DNA from: Vitis vinifera
Taxonomy: Eukaryota; Streptophyta; Magnoliopsida; Vitales; Vitaceae
Length of the DNA: 64,000 bases
Direction: 5' to 3'
NCBI RefSeq assembly: GCF_030704535.1
Contig: NC_081810.1
Span: forward strand, 3,498,501 to 3,562,500
Shown: in pieces, positions 1-11,450 of the stretch
Layout of the letters: every line of letters starts with the position of its first letter
Numbering within the stretch: position 1 is the stretch's first letter
The notes under the pieces: model-generated
What the model was told of the DNA's origin: nothing
What the model saw: the letters and a program-made list of their open reading frames with translations, nothing else
Databases searched by the model: none
Program-made: the position numbers and the translations under genes

Positions 1-1131
1 TTTGAAACTTAACTATGAAAATAATTTCCGTGTCTAATTCTCACTGAAAATAATATGTATTTTGTATATAATGCAAAAGTTTTTAAAGTTCTCTTCTTCA
101 AAAATTTGTCAAACTAGTTTTCTAAGTTAAGGAGAAAAGTATAGATTTTATTTGAAAATATTTTTTAAAACAATTCTCAAAATTTCATTTTTAAAAATTG
201 TTTAATTGTTTTCAAGAACAAAATTAAAATAAAAAAATATCTTTCCCGTTAAATTCTTTGTAAAGTTATTGCACATTTATAAATAATACTAAAAAAATTA
301 AAATATTTTTCATATTTTTAATTATTATTATTAAGAAAGAAAGAAAAAAAAAAAAAAAGTCTTCTAACAGTTTTCAAATAGTGGCTAATTTTGACTTTGA
401 AAGATGAATTAAGGCAGAGGCTATGAAGGAACTACTGCTGGCTCCAAAAACCTAAACATCTGAACCTGGTACAACAATAATGGAATAATGTTACGGGTTT
501 TTTCCCTTTTTTATTTAATATTTATAGAAATATGTCAACTTTTGTAGCATTTATTACCTAATCTCACCAGAAGAAAGAAAGCATATGAGAAATTATGGAG
601 TGGATTTTAACCGACAAAAAATGACCTTCCCTATAACTCGGGATCCGAAATTACGGAAACCATGATTCGTTGACCCTTCCGCCACTTTGACACCCGCCTT
701 CCTCTGCTTTCTTCTTGGCCGGTGCTTTCAATGACTTTGAAATCAAAACACTTTTGATTTTAGAAAACGTTTTTTTTCTTAAAAAAATGTATATAAAAAA
801 GAAAAACAACTAATAGAGGACAATTAATCACACGTGAGGATGGGACCCACGCCAACACGGAGAGTTGAACTTGACCAATCAAGTTGTCACGTGCGGTCCC
901 AAATGTGTCGCCGTTTTGGTGGCTGGGCTTTGGCCCATCCTAGATGTTGGATTTGACTCCACCCCATTTCTCCTCCACTTAAAGGGCCCCGCAGGGAAGT
1001 TTAAGCTACAACACCATCCCATCATTCACCCTCCATCTCTACTACTTTCTCAGTCTAAATGAAGCAATCAACGGCCGGGGTTAACTGGACCCATCCGAGG
1101 GCCCAGAAGGCCCACCACCCCACGCTGCATA
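1..1131. other. Gene-less AT-rich flank
   Basis: I see no supportable gene here. The first 400 bases are AT-rich with runs of the form ttttcaaaaac, like the inverted-repeat AT family further right, and a poly(A) stretch near 340-357. Short open frames around 865-1062 have no recognisable domain and no splice context. The segment ends at the target-site copy ACTGAGAC (1132-1139) that precedes the hAT element. Confidence 0.5.
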
Positions 1132-1139
1132 ACTGAGAC

Positions 1140-2074
1140 TAGGAATGGCAACGGGGCGGGTTCGGGACGGGTCGCCCCCATCCCAACCCCGCCCCGTTTA
1201 TTTAAAATAATTCCCATCCCCGTCCCATTTAAAAAATTAAACGGGGCGGGGCGGGACGGGGCGGGACGGGTCGGGTATGATAAATTCCCATACCCGCCCC
1301 ACCCCGAGCAGTCGTGAAGTTGGTCAGGCCCATGTGGTAACGCAACTCATCCTCAGAGGCAGCGTAGGGTATGTCTATCTTGTTTCCCAGAATGAGAAAT
1401 GGAACATATGCCAGTGACTCATCAGAAAGGAGGGCATCCAACTCCCTCTCTTTGACTCGGCAAATCTTTCCTTGTCATACGCATCAACCAGGTACACCAC
1501 AGCATCCACCTTGGCATAATAATCCTTCCAGACTCTTCGAGCGATCTGATGCCCACCCAAATCAAAGGCTTTAAACTTAATTTTCCCAATACTCAATTCC
1601 TCGGACGTCGGGTGCTGCGTTGGTTGATGTTGAACTAATCTCTCATCTTTCAGCATATGAAGCAACGTCGTTTTTCCCGCATTATCAAGCCCTAAAAATA
1701 AGATCTTTGCCTCTTTTTACCATAGCCCCAAAGATGCGAGAAGTCCATAGAACCAATCGAAAAGAATCATGGTGTTCCGACAAGATTCGCGACTCAAAAC
1801 GCGGCCAATTCACCGAAACTAAGCCGAAAACCACAAACTTATCGACAAACTTGTCGGAAAATCCCACTGGAGGCGGAGATTCATATATTCATATATTATA
1901 AACGGGGCGGGACGGGGCGGGATGGGGCGATACCCGAACCCGCCCCAAACCCGTCCCGGGTTTTAAAAAAAAATTCCAACCCCGTCCCAAACCCGTTTCT
2001 AAAATTTGAACCCCGTCCCAATAGGGGCGGGGCGGGGCGGGTACCCGAAAAAACCCGCCCCATTGCCATTCCTA
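1140..2074. mobile_element. Non-autonomous hAT transposon carrying a SAR1 gene fragment
   Basis: The left end reads TAGGAATGGCAACGGGGCGG. The reverse complement of the right end reads TAGGAATGGCAATGGGGCGG, so the terminal inverted repeats match over about 23 bp with one difference. The element is flanked by identical 8-bp sequences ACTGAGAC at 1132-1139 and 2075-2082. An 8-bp duplication and TAGGNNTGGCAA termini are hallmarks of the hAT superfamily. The subterminal zones (about 1150-1308 and 1897-2060) are dense arrays of GGGGCGGG/GGGACGGG in both orientations, strikingly GC-rich in an AT-rich neighbourhood. There is no transposase coding, so movement would need an hAT transposase in trans. 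The interior (about 1308-1896) is an antisense SAR1 transcript-like segment, making this a Pack-TIR type element. Superfamily assignment is strong; activity is unknown. Confidence 0.9.
1308..1770 (-). pseudogene. SAR1: SAR1 small GTPase fragment captured in the hAT element
   Basis: Read on the minus strand from the ATG at 1770-1768, this matches plant SAR1, the GTPase that starts COPII coat assembly on the ER. Visible parts in order: an N-terminal amphipathic stretch (MILFDWFYGLLASLGLW), the G1 box GLDNAGKTT near 1666-1690, the Sar1-type G3 box DLGGH near 1550-1565, and the G4 box NKID at 1373-1384. It runs to ...GLTNFTT and then breaks into GC-rich transposon sequence, so about 140 of the usual 193 codons are present. 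No introns interrupt it, and a 5'-UTR-like stretch continues to about 1890. It is broken by a stop at 1717-1719 where a Gln codon is expected and by a frameshift near 1441-1451. It cannot make SAR1; it could give antisense or chimeric transcripts. Confidence 0.9.
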
Positions 2075-2082
2075 ACTGAGAC

Positions 2083-5000
2083 ATGACAGAAGATTCACAT
2101 GCACGATAAATAAGTTTAGAATTTTCACGTGATACGGTAATTAATGGAGGCGAAGGAGAATTAATTGGTAGAGTAGTCAAACAGTCAAAGGTTTGGAAAT
2201 TTGAACCATATATATCGATCTCAATTCTCAAAAGACAAAAACATTTTTCGAAGCAAAGCATTCATCTTCCCAAATTTTCCTCCCATGCATATAATGAAAT
2301 TGAGTTTCAAGTTCCAACCCTTGAATTATGGAGTTTGGTTCCTCTATAAATAATCTCTCCCTCCCCCCCCCCCCCCCCCCCATTTTCTCGTGGTTTCTTC
2401 TTTTCCAAACACAAAAACATACATAGTAACATGCAAAATCCTAAACTAGGCTGCTTTAGTAATGGGTTCCTCAAACCATATGATTAATAAATGTGACATT
2501 TTTATCACACAACTCATTTTTAGTCATGATGTCCAAAATTAAGACTTAGAACAAGATGAAATGAGCCAAATTGCAAATCAAATCAAATCAATTCTACGGT
2601 TGAAAGGCAAACCTATGATTGAAACAAGGACATGTGAGGTAGGTTTAGTAGGAATAAGAACTCACAAGACAAATAACACGTGAGAAGGGAGGAAAAAAGT
2701 CGGATACTTTACAAACTTCAACTTCATAACCTCCACATATTCACAAATATTTAGCTTCTCCCTCTCTCCACCCTCTTTGACCTCAGATTTCGATTTTCAA
2801 AAGCTTTCCCTTTCCTTGATGTGGGGCTACCCTACACCAGATAAAGTGGTTTCTGTTGTGTCTTCACGCGCACCGCGTACTTTAGCATCTTACAGTGTGT
2901 TATTTGCTGTTAGAAATTTGTCGTTTTTTTCTTTTTTTTTCAAAAAGAGATTTATGGAGTGGGGAAAAATGAAACAAAGTCTACAGCATAAACGACAGAG
3001 ATTCGGTGACATGGCGGTCATGCTCGTCCGTGCGGTGGGGACCACACGTCACTCATGCGTCGCCATCAATTCTAACAACCTTTTTTTAGGTGACAGTGCG
3101 GTAACGTGTAAAGGTGAAAGTCTTCTTTTTACTAACTTACGTGTACGGCTGTGATTTCTCTTGTTAGGTCGTTTCAAATAATCGCGATTTTATGCGTTTT
3201 ACCCGTCTGTTGCACATTTGGCGCCCCAACCAAACTAACCCTGGTCAAGTCAGAGGAGAAATTCAACTTCTCGGGAGAAGTTCAAGTGTGGTGACGATAT
3301 GACAGTAAATCATAATGCTCAAATTTAATGGTTTCGGGCCAAATGCAAAGAATGCACTGCTCTGAGGTTAAAAAGAAATATTTGTTTATCACTTTATAAA
3401 TAAATAAAATTATTTAATAAATGTACGGTGAAAATAAAAAAATTAAAAAGATTAATTATTTAATAAGTCTACTTCAAAATAAAAAATTAAAAAAAAAAAA
3501 AAAAAGGAAAAAAACATGATCATACTTTTCTCAACGGTTGAAAATGACCTTTCACTCAAATAGTTAGTGTCCAAAAACACCCAGTGCCCCTCTTAACATG
3601 CTTTTGCTTTGTGTAGTATTAGAAATGAGAATACTTTAAAATCTGAATTGAAAACAATTTTGGTAAAAAATCATGGAGACAAGGAAAAGTCATTTTAGAT
3701 TTAAATGGGGGATGAACATCTTGCAAAAGTTGATAAGGGTATTTAATTAAAACCAATTTGACCAAATTATTTGGTAGGGACAGTGACATGTTTGGCAACA
3801 AAAGAAATTTGTGAAATTAAATTTGATTCTGTATAACCCAAAGAATGTTGGTTAAACAAACAGACAAAACATCCAGATGGTGAAATGTGGCATGCTTCTT
3901 TAGGAGACAGGTGGCAACAATTTTGGGATTGCACCCCTTCCACAAGTGATAAGACAAAAGCATAATCAAATGTTCTATGGCTTCTTATTACGGCTTTGAT
4001 TATGGGTTTGTTCGGTACACTCTGTCTTGTTCTTCTTAACCCTCTTGGGTTTTTCCCTTACTATCATGAGCGGATGACCCTGTATCCATATCCAAACTCT
4101 TTTCCTATTTAGTTATGATAAAAAGGAAAGAAAAAATGACACAAATCTCATTTCTTTCATTGATTTCTGAGATGAATCGGTGGAAAAGAAGAGCTTGGAC
4201 TCTTTAAACCATGTGTATAATGATGAAGAACAAGTCCTTTAAACCTAATGAAAAGGACATGGGCAATTAGGGAGGATGAGTGAGTACAAGAAAACACACC
4301 TAGCCGGCAAGAGATAACGTTGCTTGAGGGGGATCCACCTGTTGATCTCTGAGGAGATTCCTTGGGGGGGATCACCATAACAAGCTGAAAACAAGATCAT
4401 TAAGCATTAAGTTATTTTTTGAAAATATGTTGTATGGTTGTGGAGAAGAAAAAGATGTTGGGAGGGCAACACATTTTCTTAGTTCATGATTGAACTTGAC
4501 AAAAAAAGAGTAGGGGTGGGACATGAGTATCATGCATATAGTGGATAGAATCACTAAGGAATCGAATGGGAGAGACACAGGTGAATTGGATTTTTTTTGA
4601 GGGTCAACAAAATAATCTCTACAAGCTGAATTGCAATGATTCAGAGTAGTAACAAGGCCACTTAGTAAATGGAACCGTAGAACAATATAGTCAAATACAT
4701 GATTATAGAAACATGGATTATGGGTGTTCGGATGAAGACCCCCACTGTTCTCTGATGGGATTTGTCTCCACCATGTCTTTCCCATGGGCGGCCCAATCCA
4801 CCTTTCCTCCATTACTCGGGTTCTACCTAGCTTTAATTTCCCCCTTTTTTTCTTTGAAGTTGAATGGAACTATTACCATCATTTCCCATCATATGTGTTT
4901 TTTTTTTGTACTGAAGAAAATGATATCAGAAAAACGATAACGTTTGTGAATTTTCATGACTAGCTTCAATTTGGAAGTCAAACAGGAGATGGGAATTGAC

Positions 5001-6037
5001 ATGTTGGCTCATCCAGAAAGGCATAGTTTGAAAGCATCTTGTTAAGTCTGTAGTTTGGTAACCATTGTGAACTGACCCACAAGAAACAAAGCCATCCTCC
5101 TAGAGAACAAACCCATCTTGAAAAGGGAAGAATCCATTCAATCAAAGGAATAAGACTAGAGTTCACTAGGATGAAATATTTACATTCAGCAGACAAAAAA
5201 TGCACAACAAAAATTAGGGAAATGCATTGGAGAAGAAGTGCTAAACAGTGACAGACAATGGTAGTTCATCAACTAAACATTTAAACATTCTATTCATAGA
5301 GCATATATGTGTGTATCCAACTATCTATTACCAGAAGAATACTAGCTAAGCTTCACTGCTTAAAGAGACACAGGAATATGTCTACTGAGCAAGCCCCCAG
5401 TATCCTAATGCATTTTCCAATGAACAGTGGACCTGTAAAATACAAAAGTTTAGATTCTAACAAGCACTATATGTCAAACAAGATGAATTTGTTAGGCAAC
5501 ATAGTAAATGGGTGAAGTCCACTGTGAAGCATGTAAGAGCATGCAAGCAGGGAACCTATTCCCTGGAAGGACAAAAATCCAGCCTGCAAACTGAAGGTAT
5601 AGAAAGACAGTCCCACCAACAAAATCTTCAAGGCTAACAACCATTGCACTTGATGGAAAATAATTATGGTAGTCACAAAAATGTCTAATTCAGATGACGA
5701 AGAAGCAAGCATAATTTCCCACGTGATATAACATCCATCAAAGTTTAAATGTCAGCCAACCACCAGCCCCCCATCCCCCATCAAGATTAACATCCACAGC
5801 TACCAATTTAAATTATGATAACAATTGATCCCGTAGAATTAGGAATTCTGAATAGAAACTAATAGAGAGATACACTCATTTTCCTTCTATACAGATAAGC
5901 CATTTGGAAACAAATGGTCATTCATTAGTCACAACTGGTCACCATTTAAATAAAATAAAATTTTGAATTAATAAACCACATGCAGGCTTATACAAAATCA
6001 AATTCCACTAGTAACAAACAAGCCCTCCCTTTTTTCT
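2083..6037. other. Intergenic region without recognised gene
   Basis: No frame in this stretch gives a recognisable domain, and I could not build spliced models with conserved protein content. It holds a 19-bp C run (2363-2381), poly(A) and poly(T) tracts, and several 60-146 codon open frames (for example minus strand 4372-4812) that look like chance. Unrecognised old repeats are likely. Confidence 0.4.
2363..2381 (+). repeat. Poly(C) homopolymer, 19 bp
   Basis: Nineteen consecutive C residues sit within a pyrimidine-rich stretch, just after a CTCTATAAATAA motif at about 2340-2352. The run length is likely to be unreliable in sequencing. Confidence 0.8.
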
Positions 6038-6140
6038 TTTTCATTTTTGAAGAGGTAACCTTTGGGACTTGAACCTCGAACTCCCACAAACTGTCCCAAT
6101 ACTTTACCACTTGAGCCAAGCCTCAAGGGCAAAGAATAAG
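6038..6140 (-). mobile_element. tRNA-derived SINE
   Basis: On the minus strand there is an A-box-like TGGCTCAAGTGG (6107-6118) followed about 35 bp later by a B box GGTTCAAGTCC (6065-6075). This spacing and these motifs are those of an RNA polymerase III internal promoter. There is no cloverleaf and no anticodon arm, and T-rich sequence on the plus strand before 6040 corresponds to the 3' tail. It is a SINE head rather than a tRNA gene. Related copies lie at 20925, 30036 and 62275. Confidence 0.65.
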
Positions 6141-7019
6141 CCCTCCCAATTAACATTCTCTTAATGATACTTGGAAAGAGTGGTACATTCAAAACCTTCT
6201 TTTTTGGACAAAAAATAATTTACAGACAAGTGGTGGAAAAAGGAAGAGGTGAAGGGAAAAAAAATTAGAACGATTTTTTTTTTTAAATTAGTTTTTCTTT
6301 ATTATCATTGCGTTCGTATTTATCAAATCAATAGGTTAGGCATTTAAGTGGAATGAGAGTTGGAAGAGAAAAAATATGAAGGAAAAAAAAAGGGGGGGAG
6401 AGGAAGTAGAGAATTTTTAAATAAACATAGAAAATGATAATCTCTTTTTTCATTGAAATATGATGAAATTTCACTTGTGGCAAAAGCACACATCATGTGG
6501 AACAAAAATAACAAGAGGGCACATCATGCATGCATATTCTTTAGGATTTTTTTTTCTCTAAATAACACCAATAATTTCAATGATTTTTTTAGATTTGCGA
6601 TGATAAATAAGAAAAATGAAATGTTTTGTTGATTTTATATTGCCCCCAAACCATATTAAAAAAATATAACAAATAATTTGGAGATATTTTGAAATTTTAA
6701 TCCTTGCCTAAAACACATGTGGCATTACCTAGCAGACACCAAAAAGGAAAAACTAAATAGGGATAAAGAAATAATTTGGCAACAAAAAGCCATGCAGTAT
6801 TTCATTGGACAAAAGTTAGAATAAAAGAATGACAAATACTAAACAACATATATGCTCATGTTGCACCAATAGATCAAATAAACCAGAAAGAGGGAAAAAA
6901 AATGAGAAAGACAAGCAATTTTGAGCTCCATGGTAAAATACTGGTGCCAGCTCCAATTGGTGACATGGTCATGGAGATCTTTTGTAATATCACACAATTA
7001 TATTAGCCAAAGTGCAAAC

Positions 7020-9400
7020 AACAGGTATAATGGGCAAAGATGCTGTGGTGGACTGGAATCGGGTGCTGACCTGTAGTTGAGCTATGCTTATTAAGTCTCC
7101 TGAAGTGGAAAACTTCAAACAATTCTACTTCATCCCATGAAGTATAGGTTTCTAGTTTCTATAGAAGGGGAAAAAGGAGTAAGATAGTAAGGATTCTTCT
7201 AAGAACAAGAAGTTCTTCATGGAGGAAGGTTTCAAGGTAGGGTCGGGCAATCTCTCTTGACCATACCAAGCAAATTCTTCCATTTCACCAAGGTCTAGCT
7301 CATTTTCGACCCTTCAATGTATGTCAGGTGCTCATGGATTGTGCATGTCTAAATCTTTTGATTCAACCATAGAGTGGGAAGTGGTTTTTGGTGTACAATT
7401 TTAAGCTAACAACAAAAATACTTTACTTCTTCAACCCAAGATAAGTCCTTCAAGATTATGGAAGACTACCTGGACGGTAACAAAAAAATAGGAACGACAT
7501 GTCATATGTGTCTTTTGAGTAGTAGGAGTGCGGTCCTAAAGAATCGATCTAAGACAAGCTCATCCCTCACCACCTAGCCAAACTCAAGTTAAACAAAGAG
7601 GTAGGATAGTTTATTGCATCGACAAGACAAGGTTTGATCGTCTTGTCCATGTCTTTGGTGTCTACCTTGAAGTGAGGAACCACAGAATCCTTTTGTCTGT
7701 ACAAAATTTGGTTAAGCACCCAGAACCATATGTTTAATGGGCAATTCCTAGAATGAAGACCAGGTCTCTTCTCCTTCTATTTCTGATGATGGGGCCCATT
7801 GCCCGTGATGGCCACTAGCTTGGTTTCATGGAGGGAACAAGATGAGAGGTTTTCAGTAGAATGCAAGTGCAGTGGTGGTCCTTTGCAAATGATCACCAGC
7901 AAGGACTTAGTCATGGACTTCTCGGAGCATCATTCCAAAGATGCCAAGAGTGCAAACCTAGAATCTAGTAGTGAGAAAGTGGCTTCAAGAAATGACAGTC
8001 CCAATCAGGGCACTATGGGAGATTTTTTTTGATAAATAAAGAAGAATATATATTAAAAAGAGGCGCCCCAAGGCATATAAAATAATTACACCCACTCTTA
8101 AACAACTCAAACAAAAAAGAAGCCGAAAAAAAGGAGGTGCTACAACAACCCCACCCTCAATGAGAGCTCAACCAATCAATGAAACTAACTAGCTTCAAAG
8201 GACTATCATTTACAAACATCCTAATCTCTGATCAAAGAAAGCAAACAAAAGAACCTTTTAGCCTTTGAATGGAAAGCACGTTAGGAGATAGGAGCCTCTT
8301 GAATATGTCTTTTACTCTTTCAACAAGTTTGTATGTTTGCTAGTGAATGGCTATTAAAAGGAAATTGTGTCCTCGCTGACAAAGATGGAAGCCGAAAAAG
8401 GTCATAGGGTGGCAAATTTAAGCAAGAAGAGGAGACCTTCCTTTGCCTCTCATTTTGATAGGGAGTTGTGGAAGTTAGAGTGCTTGGCTAATTACAATCA
8501 ATCAAGCAGAAAAAAGACAAGGCATTGAAAGTGTGGTTAGGAAATGGTTTTTAAGTTCCCATGAAGTTTTGGTTTTAGATTAAGAGGTGAAGATTTTGGC
8601 TCACCTCAAATATATGAAGGCTAGAAAAGAGGTGAGGGCCAAGAACATGGAAAGAGGAGGAAGATTACATCCGCCTCAATATTTGATAGGAAATTAAAGA
8701 AGTTAGAACTACTTAAGGTGTTGGGTTTGTATCGGGTGGTGGTTTATTGTTGCCTTTTTTGTTTTACTTGTCTTTTGGTGCTATATGTGTACTCCGAAAG
8801 AGAATTCATTTTATTACCCACTTCATTGAGGAGGATCAAATTTGCATGGATCCATAGAAGGTGCAAGCTATCTAAGAGTGGCAACCTACTAAGAATATCC
8901 ACAAGCTATGTACTTCGGTGTTCCTTTTTCAAGCATTTTAGTTTAATTTATCTTTTTATTTTAATTAAAAAAAATGCTTGATTTGCCTAGGTACCAGGAG
9001 GCACAAACATAGGAGGTCGAGGCCAGCAAAGTAGTAACAAGCTAGAGGAGAGTTACGCCTCACCTCCTAAGAAGAAGCAAACTTTGTCAATCATGGACTA
9101 CCACAAGAACTTCATGGTGAACCTATCAGACAATGATGAAAAGAGTTAGTGGCTACCTTGGAGACCTAGGGGAAAGAGGGAAGGGATGGAGACGGAGCCC
9201 TCCACTTCCACGAGGCCCTTTCAAGAACAATCCGAGGTGGTGTGGATGTTAGCTTCAGCTGTGATGCAGGCTCGCTTGCCTTACAACAATTTCAGCCATG
9301 GGGTAGTAGCAAGTAAGCCTTGTATGGTTAGAGTTACTTCAGCTATTAGGCCCTATGGTTAAAAGAAAGAAAAAAAAAAGGATTACCTTAAGAGATGCCC
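7020..9400 (+). mobile_element. Decayed LINE-like coding sequence
   Basis: The segment lacks a long open frame. Near 8425-8500 the plus strand encodes KKRRPSFASHFDRELWKLEC, and near 8650-8710 a second copy of the theme (IFDRKLKKLELL). These resemble the linker between ORF1 and the endonuclease of grapevine-type L1 LINEs. The preceding 1 kb (7020-8025) has codon-like texture but only a short frame at 7799-8032 with no domain I know. A LINE 3' end in the opposite orientation interrupts it at 8028. Assignment is tentative. Confidence 0.3.
8028..8280 (-). mobile_element. 5'-truncated LINE, 3' end
   Basis: The plus strand starts with a T run followed by GATAAATAAAGAAG, then ATATATTAAAAAGAGGCGCC and a stretch of LINE 3'-UTR. 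This is the reverse complement of the L1-type LINE tail seen many times in this window. The poly(T) at the left marks the 3' end of a minus-strand copy. The right (5') boundary is approximate. Confidence 0.6.
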
Positions 9401-10734
9401 AAGAATCTCAATTTGATTGTTTCATTGGTAAGTTTTTTGTCCCAAATCATGAATTGATCTATGAATATGAGAATCACTTAAGATATTCATAGTACAAGAG
9501 CCATGACCTTTGTTTTTATGGAGAAAACCGAAAAACTTCAAGAGAGGACCTTTAGAGAGAAAACTCTCTTCTATTATTTAAATAAATAAAAAACGTTCTT
9601 TACACCCCTTTTTTTATTTATCTTCTTTTCAGTAGCAATTTTTGGGTACTTGAAAAAACTCCTAGGAATTACTCCCTCCACTTTTGAAATATTGGGTCAT
9701 GTTGGGTCAGACCATTTGGGCACCCAAACCCAATTCCAACAAGCCCTACATTCAGTCTCGTGTTTTATGCACCCAAATACCTGCAACATAGGAGGCGTAA
9801 AAATCCAAGTGTTGCAATTGACACTATTACAACTTCCAAAGCTAAAGACACCACCCCACCCCTCTCATACCAAAAATAAAATAAGAGATCGACACTAAGG
9901 CAGAGGTTCCTATGGAGAAGGCCGACAATAAAGTTCAAGTCTTCAATGAAAGCTAAGAGGAGGTTCATGAGGTGGAGCTAGCCAATTGATTTCTAGCTTT
10001 TTTGTTTCTCATTTTAAATAATTTGTTTGGTTGAGGTATATACCCTTTTCTAGTTAGACAAAGGCTCCCACCACATGACAAGTATAACATGGTACAAATC
10101 TCGAGTCCAAACAAAAATTGAGCATTGCTCATACTCATCTCATCTTACTAAAGAGAAAACAAGAACATGAGACCTATAGCAACACCAAAAATGTTGCTTC
10201 TTAATGTGGTCCTTATCGACAAGTTCAATCCCTAAAAAGGTATTGTCAATAGGTTTATTACCTTCCCAAAGCCTTCTTGGACTTAAGGAAATTTTCTACA
10301 TTCCTGGACCCAATAAAATGTACGTTTTAATATTGTCCTTCAACTCCATGCAGATATCTAAAGGCATACATCAGAATTTTCCATGAAAATTCCCATTGTT
10401 CGCATGTAAGGCAAATAAGCAATCATACAATGATATTTAACAACTCAACCACGGTTGTAGTCAACCTAGTTGACCCAACTATGGTCAAATGAGGCTATAA
10501 GTAACCCTTATAGCAAATACTAGAGACATCCCATCAAGGAGATTTTGGAGCCCACATGTTATTTTAAGACATTAAGCAACAATTCAAAGATACTCAATTC
10601 CTTTATCATCAAAAATTCTCCTAACATTCTTTTGGTTCCATATTTACTTATCTATCCTAAATAATCAACTTCATTGATGGCTCTTAGTAGAACTCAACAT
10701 TAACACTAGTACTGGACTATAATGTTCGTATTGA
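9401..10734. other. Gene-less stretch
   Basis: Nothing recognised. Short frames at 9650-9898 and 10204-10386 have no domain, no codon structure and no splice partners. Confidence 0.4.
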
Positions 10735-11450
10735 TAACCTATGTTGCATAGGCTTAGGATATGTATCTAGATGTTTGATCTTTTATACCTACAAATTTTA
10801 AGATATGGTGCTTTGACTAAAAAATCTCAACAATGGGTATGAACATTTGGATACAACAAAATAGAAGGAAAAATTATAGAAATTTTAATTAAATATCAAT
10901 AAAAAAACAAAAATATTTTTAATGAGAACTCTTCTTGTTTTTTTTCTTTTTTTTCTTTTTTTTTTATTTTATCTCTATCCGTTGTTTCTTATTCCCAAAT
11001 ATTTTCATAAAAATACACTACCAACAAAATCACATTTTTAATATAATTATCTTCTAAGGTTAATCATACTCACATCCCCTTAGGATTTGGCTAAATACAC
11101 TTTACCCCCATTGATTTGAAATTTCATCAAATAAGAGGAGAGGTGACCGAAAATAATACTTATTTTTTAATAAGAGATGAGGTGACTAAAAATAACAAAT
11201 GAGAAAAATATGGGAGATATTTGATGAAATTTTAAACCAATAAGGATTAAGTGTATTTAACCAAAATTTCTAAGAAACCGAATGAAATTAACCCTTATCT
11301 TTTAAGAAAGTTGAAAATAGAAATAAATTAATTAAAATCAAATAACTAGCTTTAAAGCAAAATAGGAGTATCATATAAGGATCTCATACCAACACTCATA
11401 TCATGTTATGTCCATAAAAATACAATGGATGAAACTAGAAGATGCAGGTA
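10735..11450 (+). repeat. Dispersed repeat, copy 1
   Basis: The flanks of this interval match 27985-28365: both contain TATACCTACAAATTTTA, then a TTAATTAAAATCAAATA-like stretch, then GGATCTCATA-CAGCACTCA and ACAATGG-TGAA, in the same order. Copy 1 is longer because a foldback MITE sits inside it at about 11085-11267. The repeat has no coding capacity that I can see and its class is unknown. Confidence 0.55.
11085..11267. mobile_element. Foldback MITE nested in the dispersed repeat
   Basis: The left end ATTTGGCTAAATACACTT...TTTCATCAAATA and the reverse complement of the right end ATTTTGGTTAAATACACTT...TTTCATCAAATA form an imperfect inverted repeat of roughly 48 bp. The sister repeat at 27985-28365 lacks this segment, which supports insertion. 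No clear target duplication is visible, so the superfamily is undecided. Confidence 0.6.

Noticed and set aside
2777..3154. 125-codon plus-strand frame
   Set aside because: No recognisable motif, no ATG in good context at its first codon, and no flanking gene structure.
4372..4812. 146-codon minus-strand frame
   Set aside because: Longest frame in its region, but the sequence matches nothing I know and neighbouring frames of similar quality occur on both strands.
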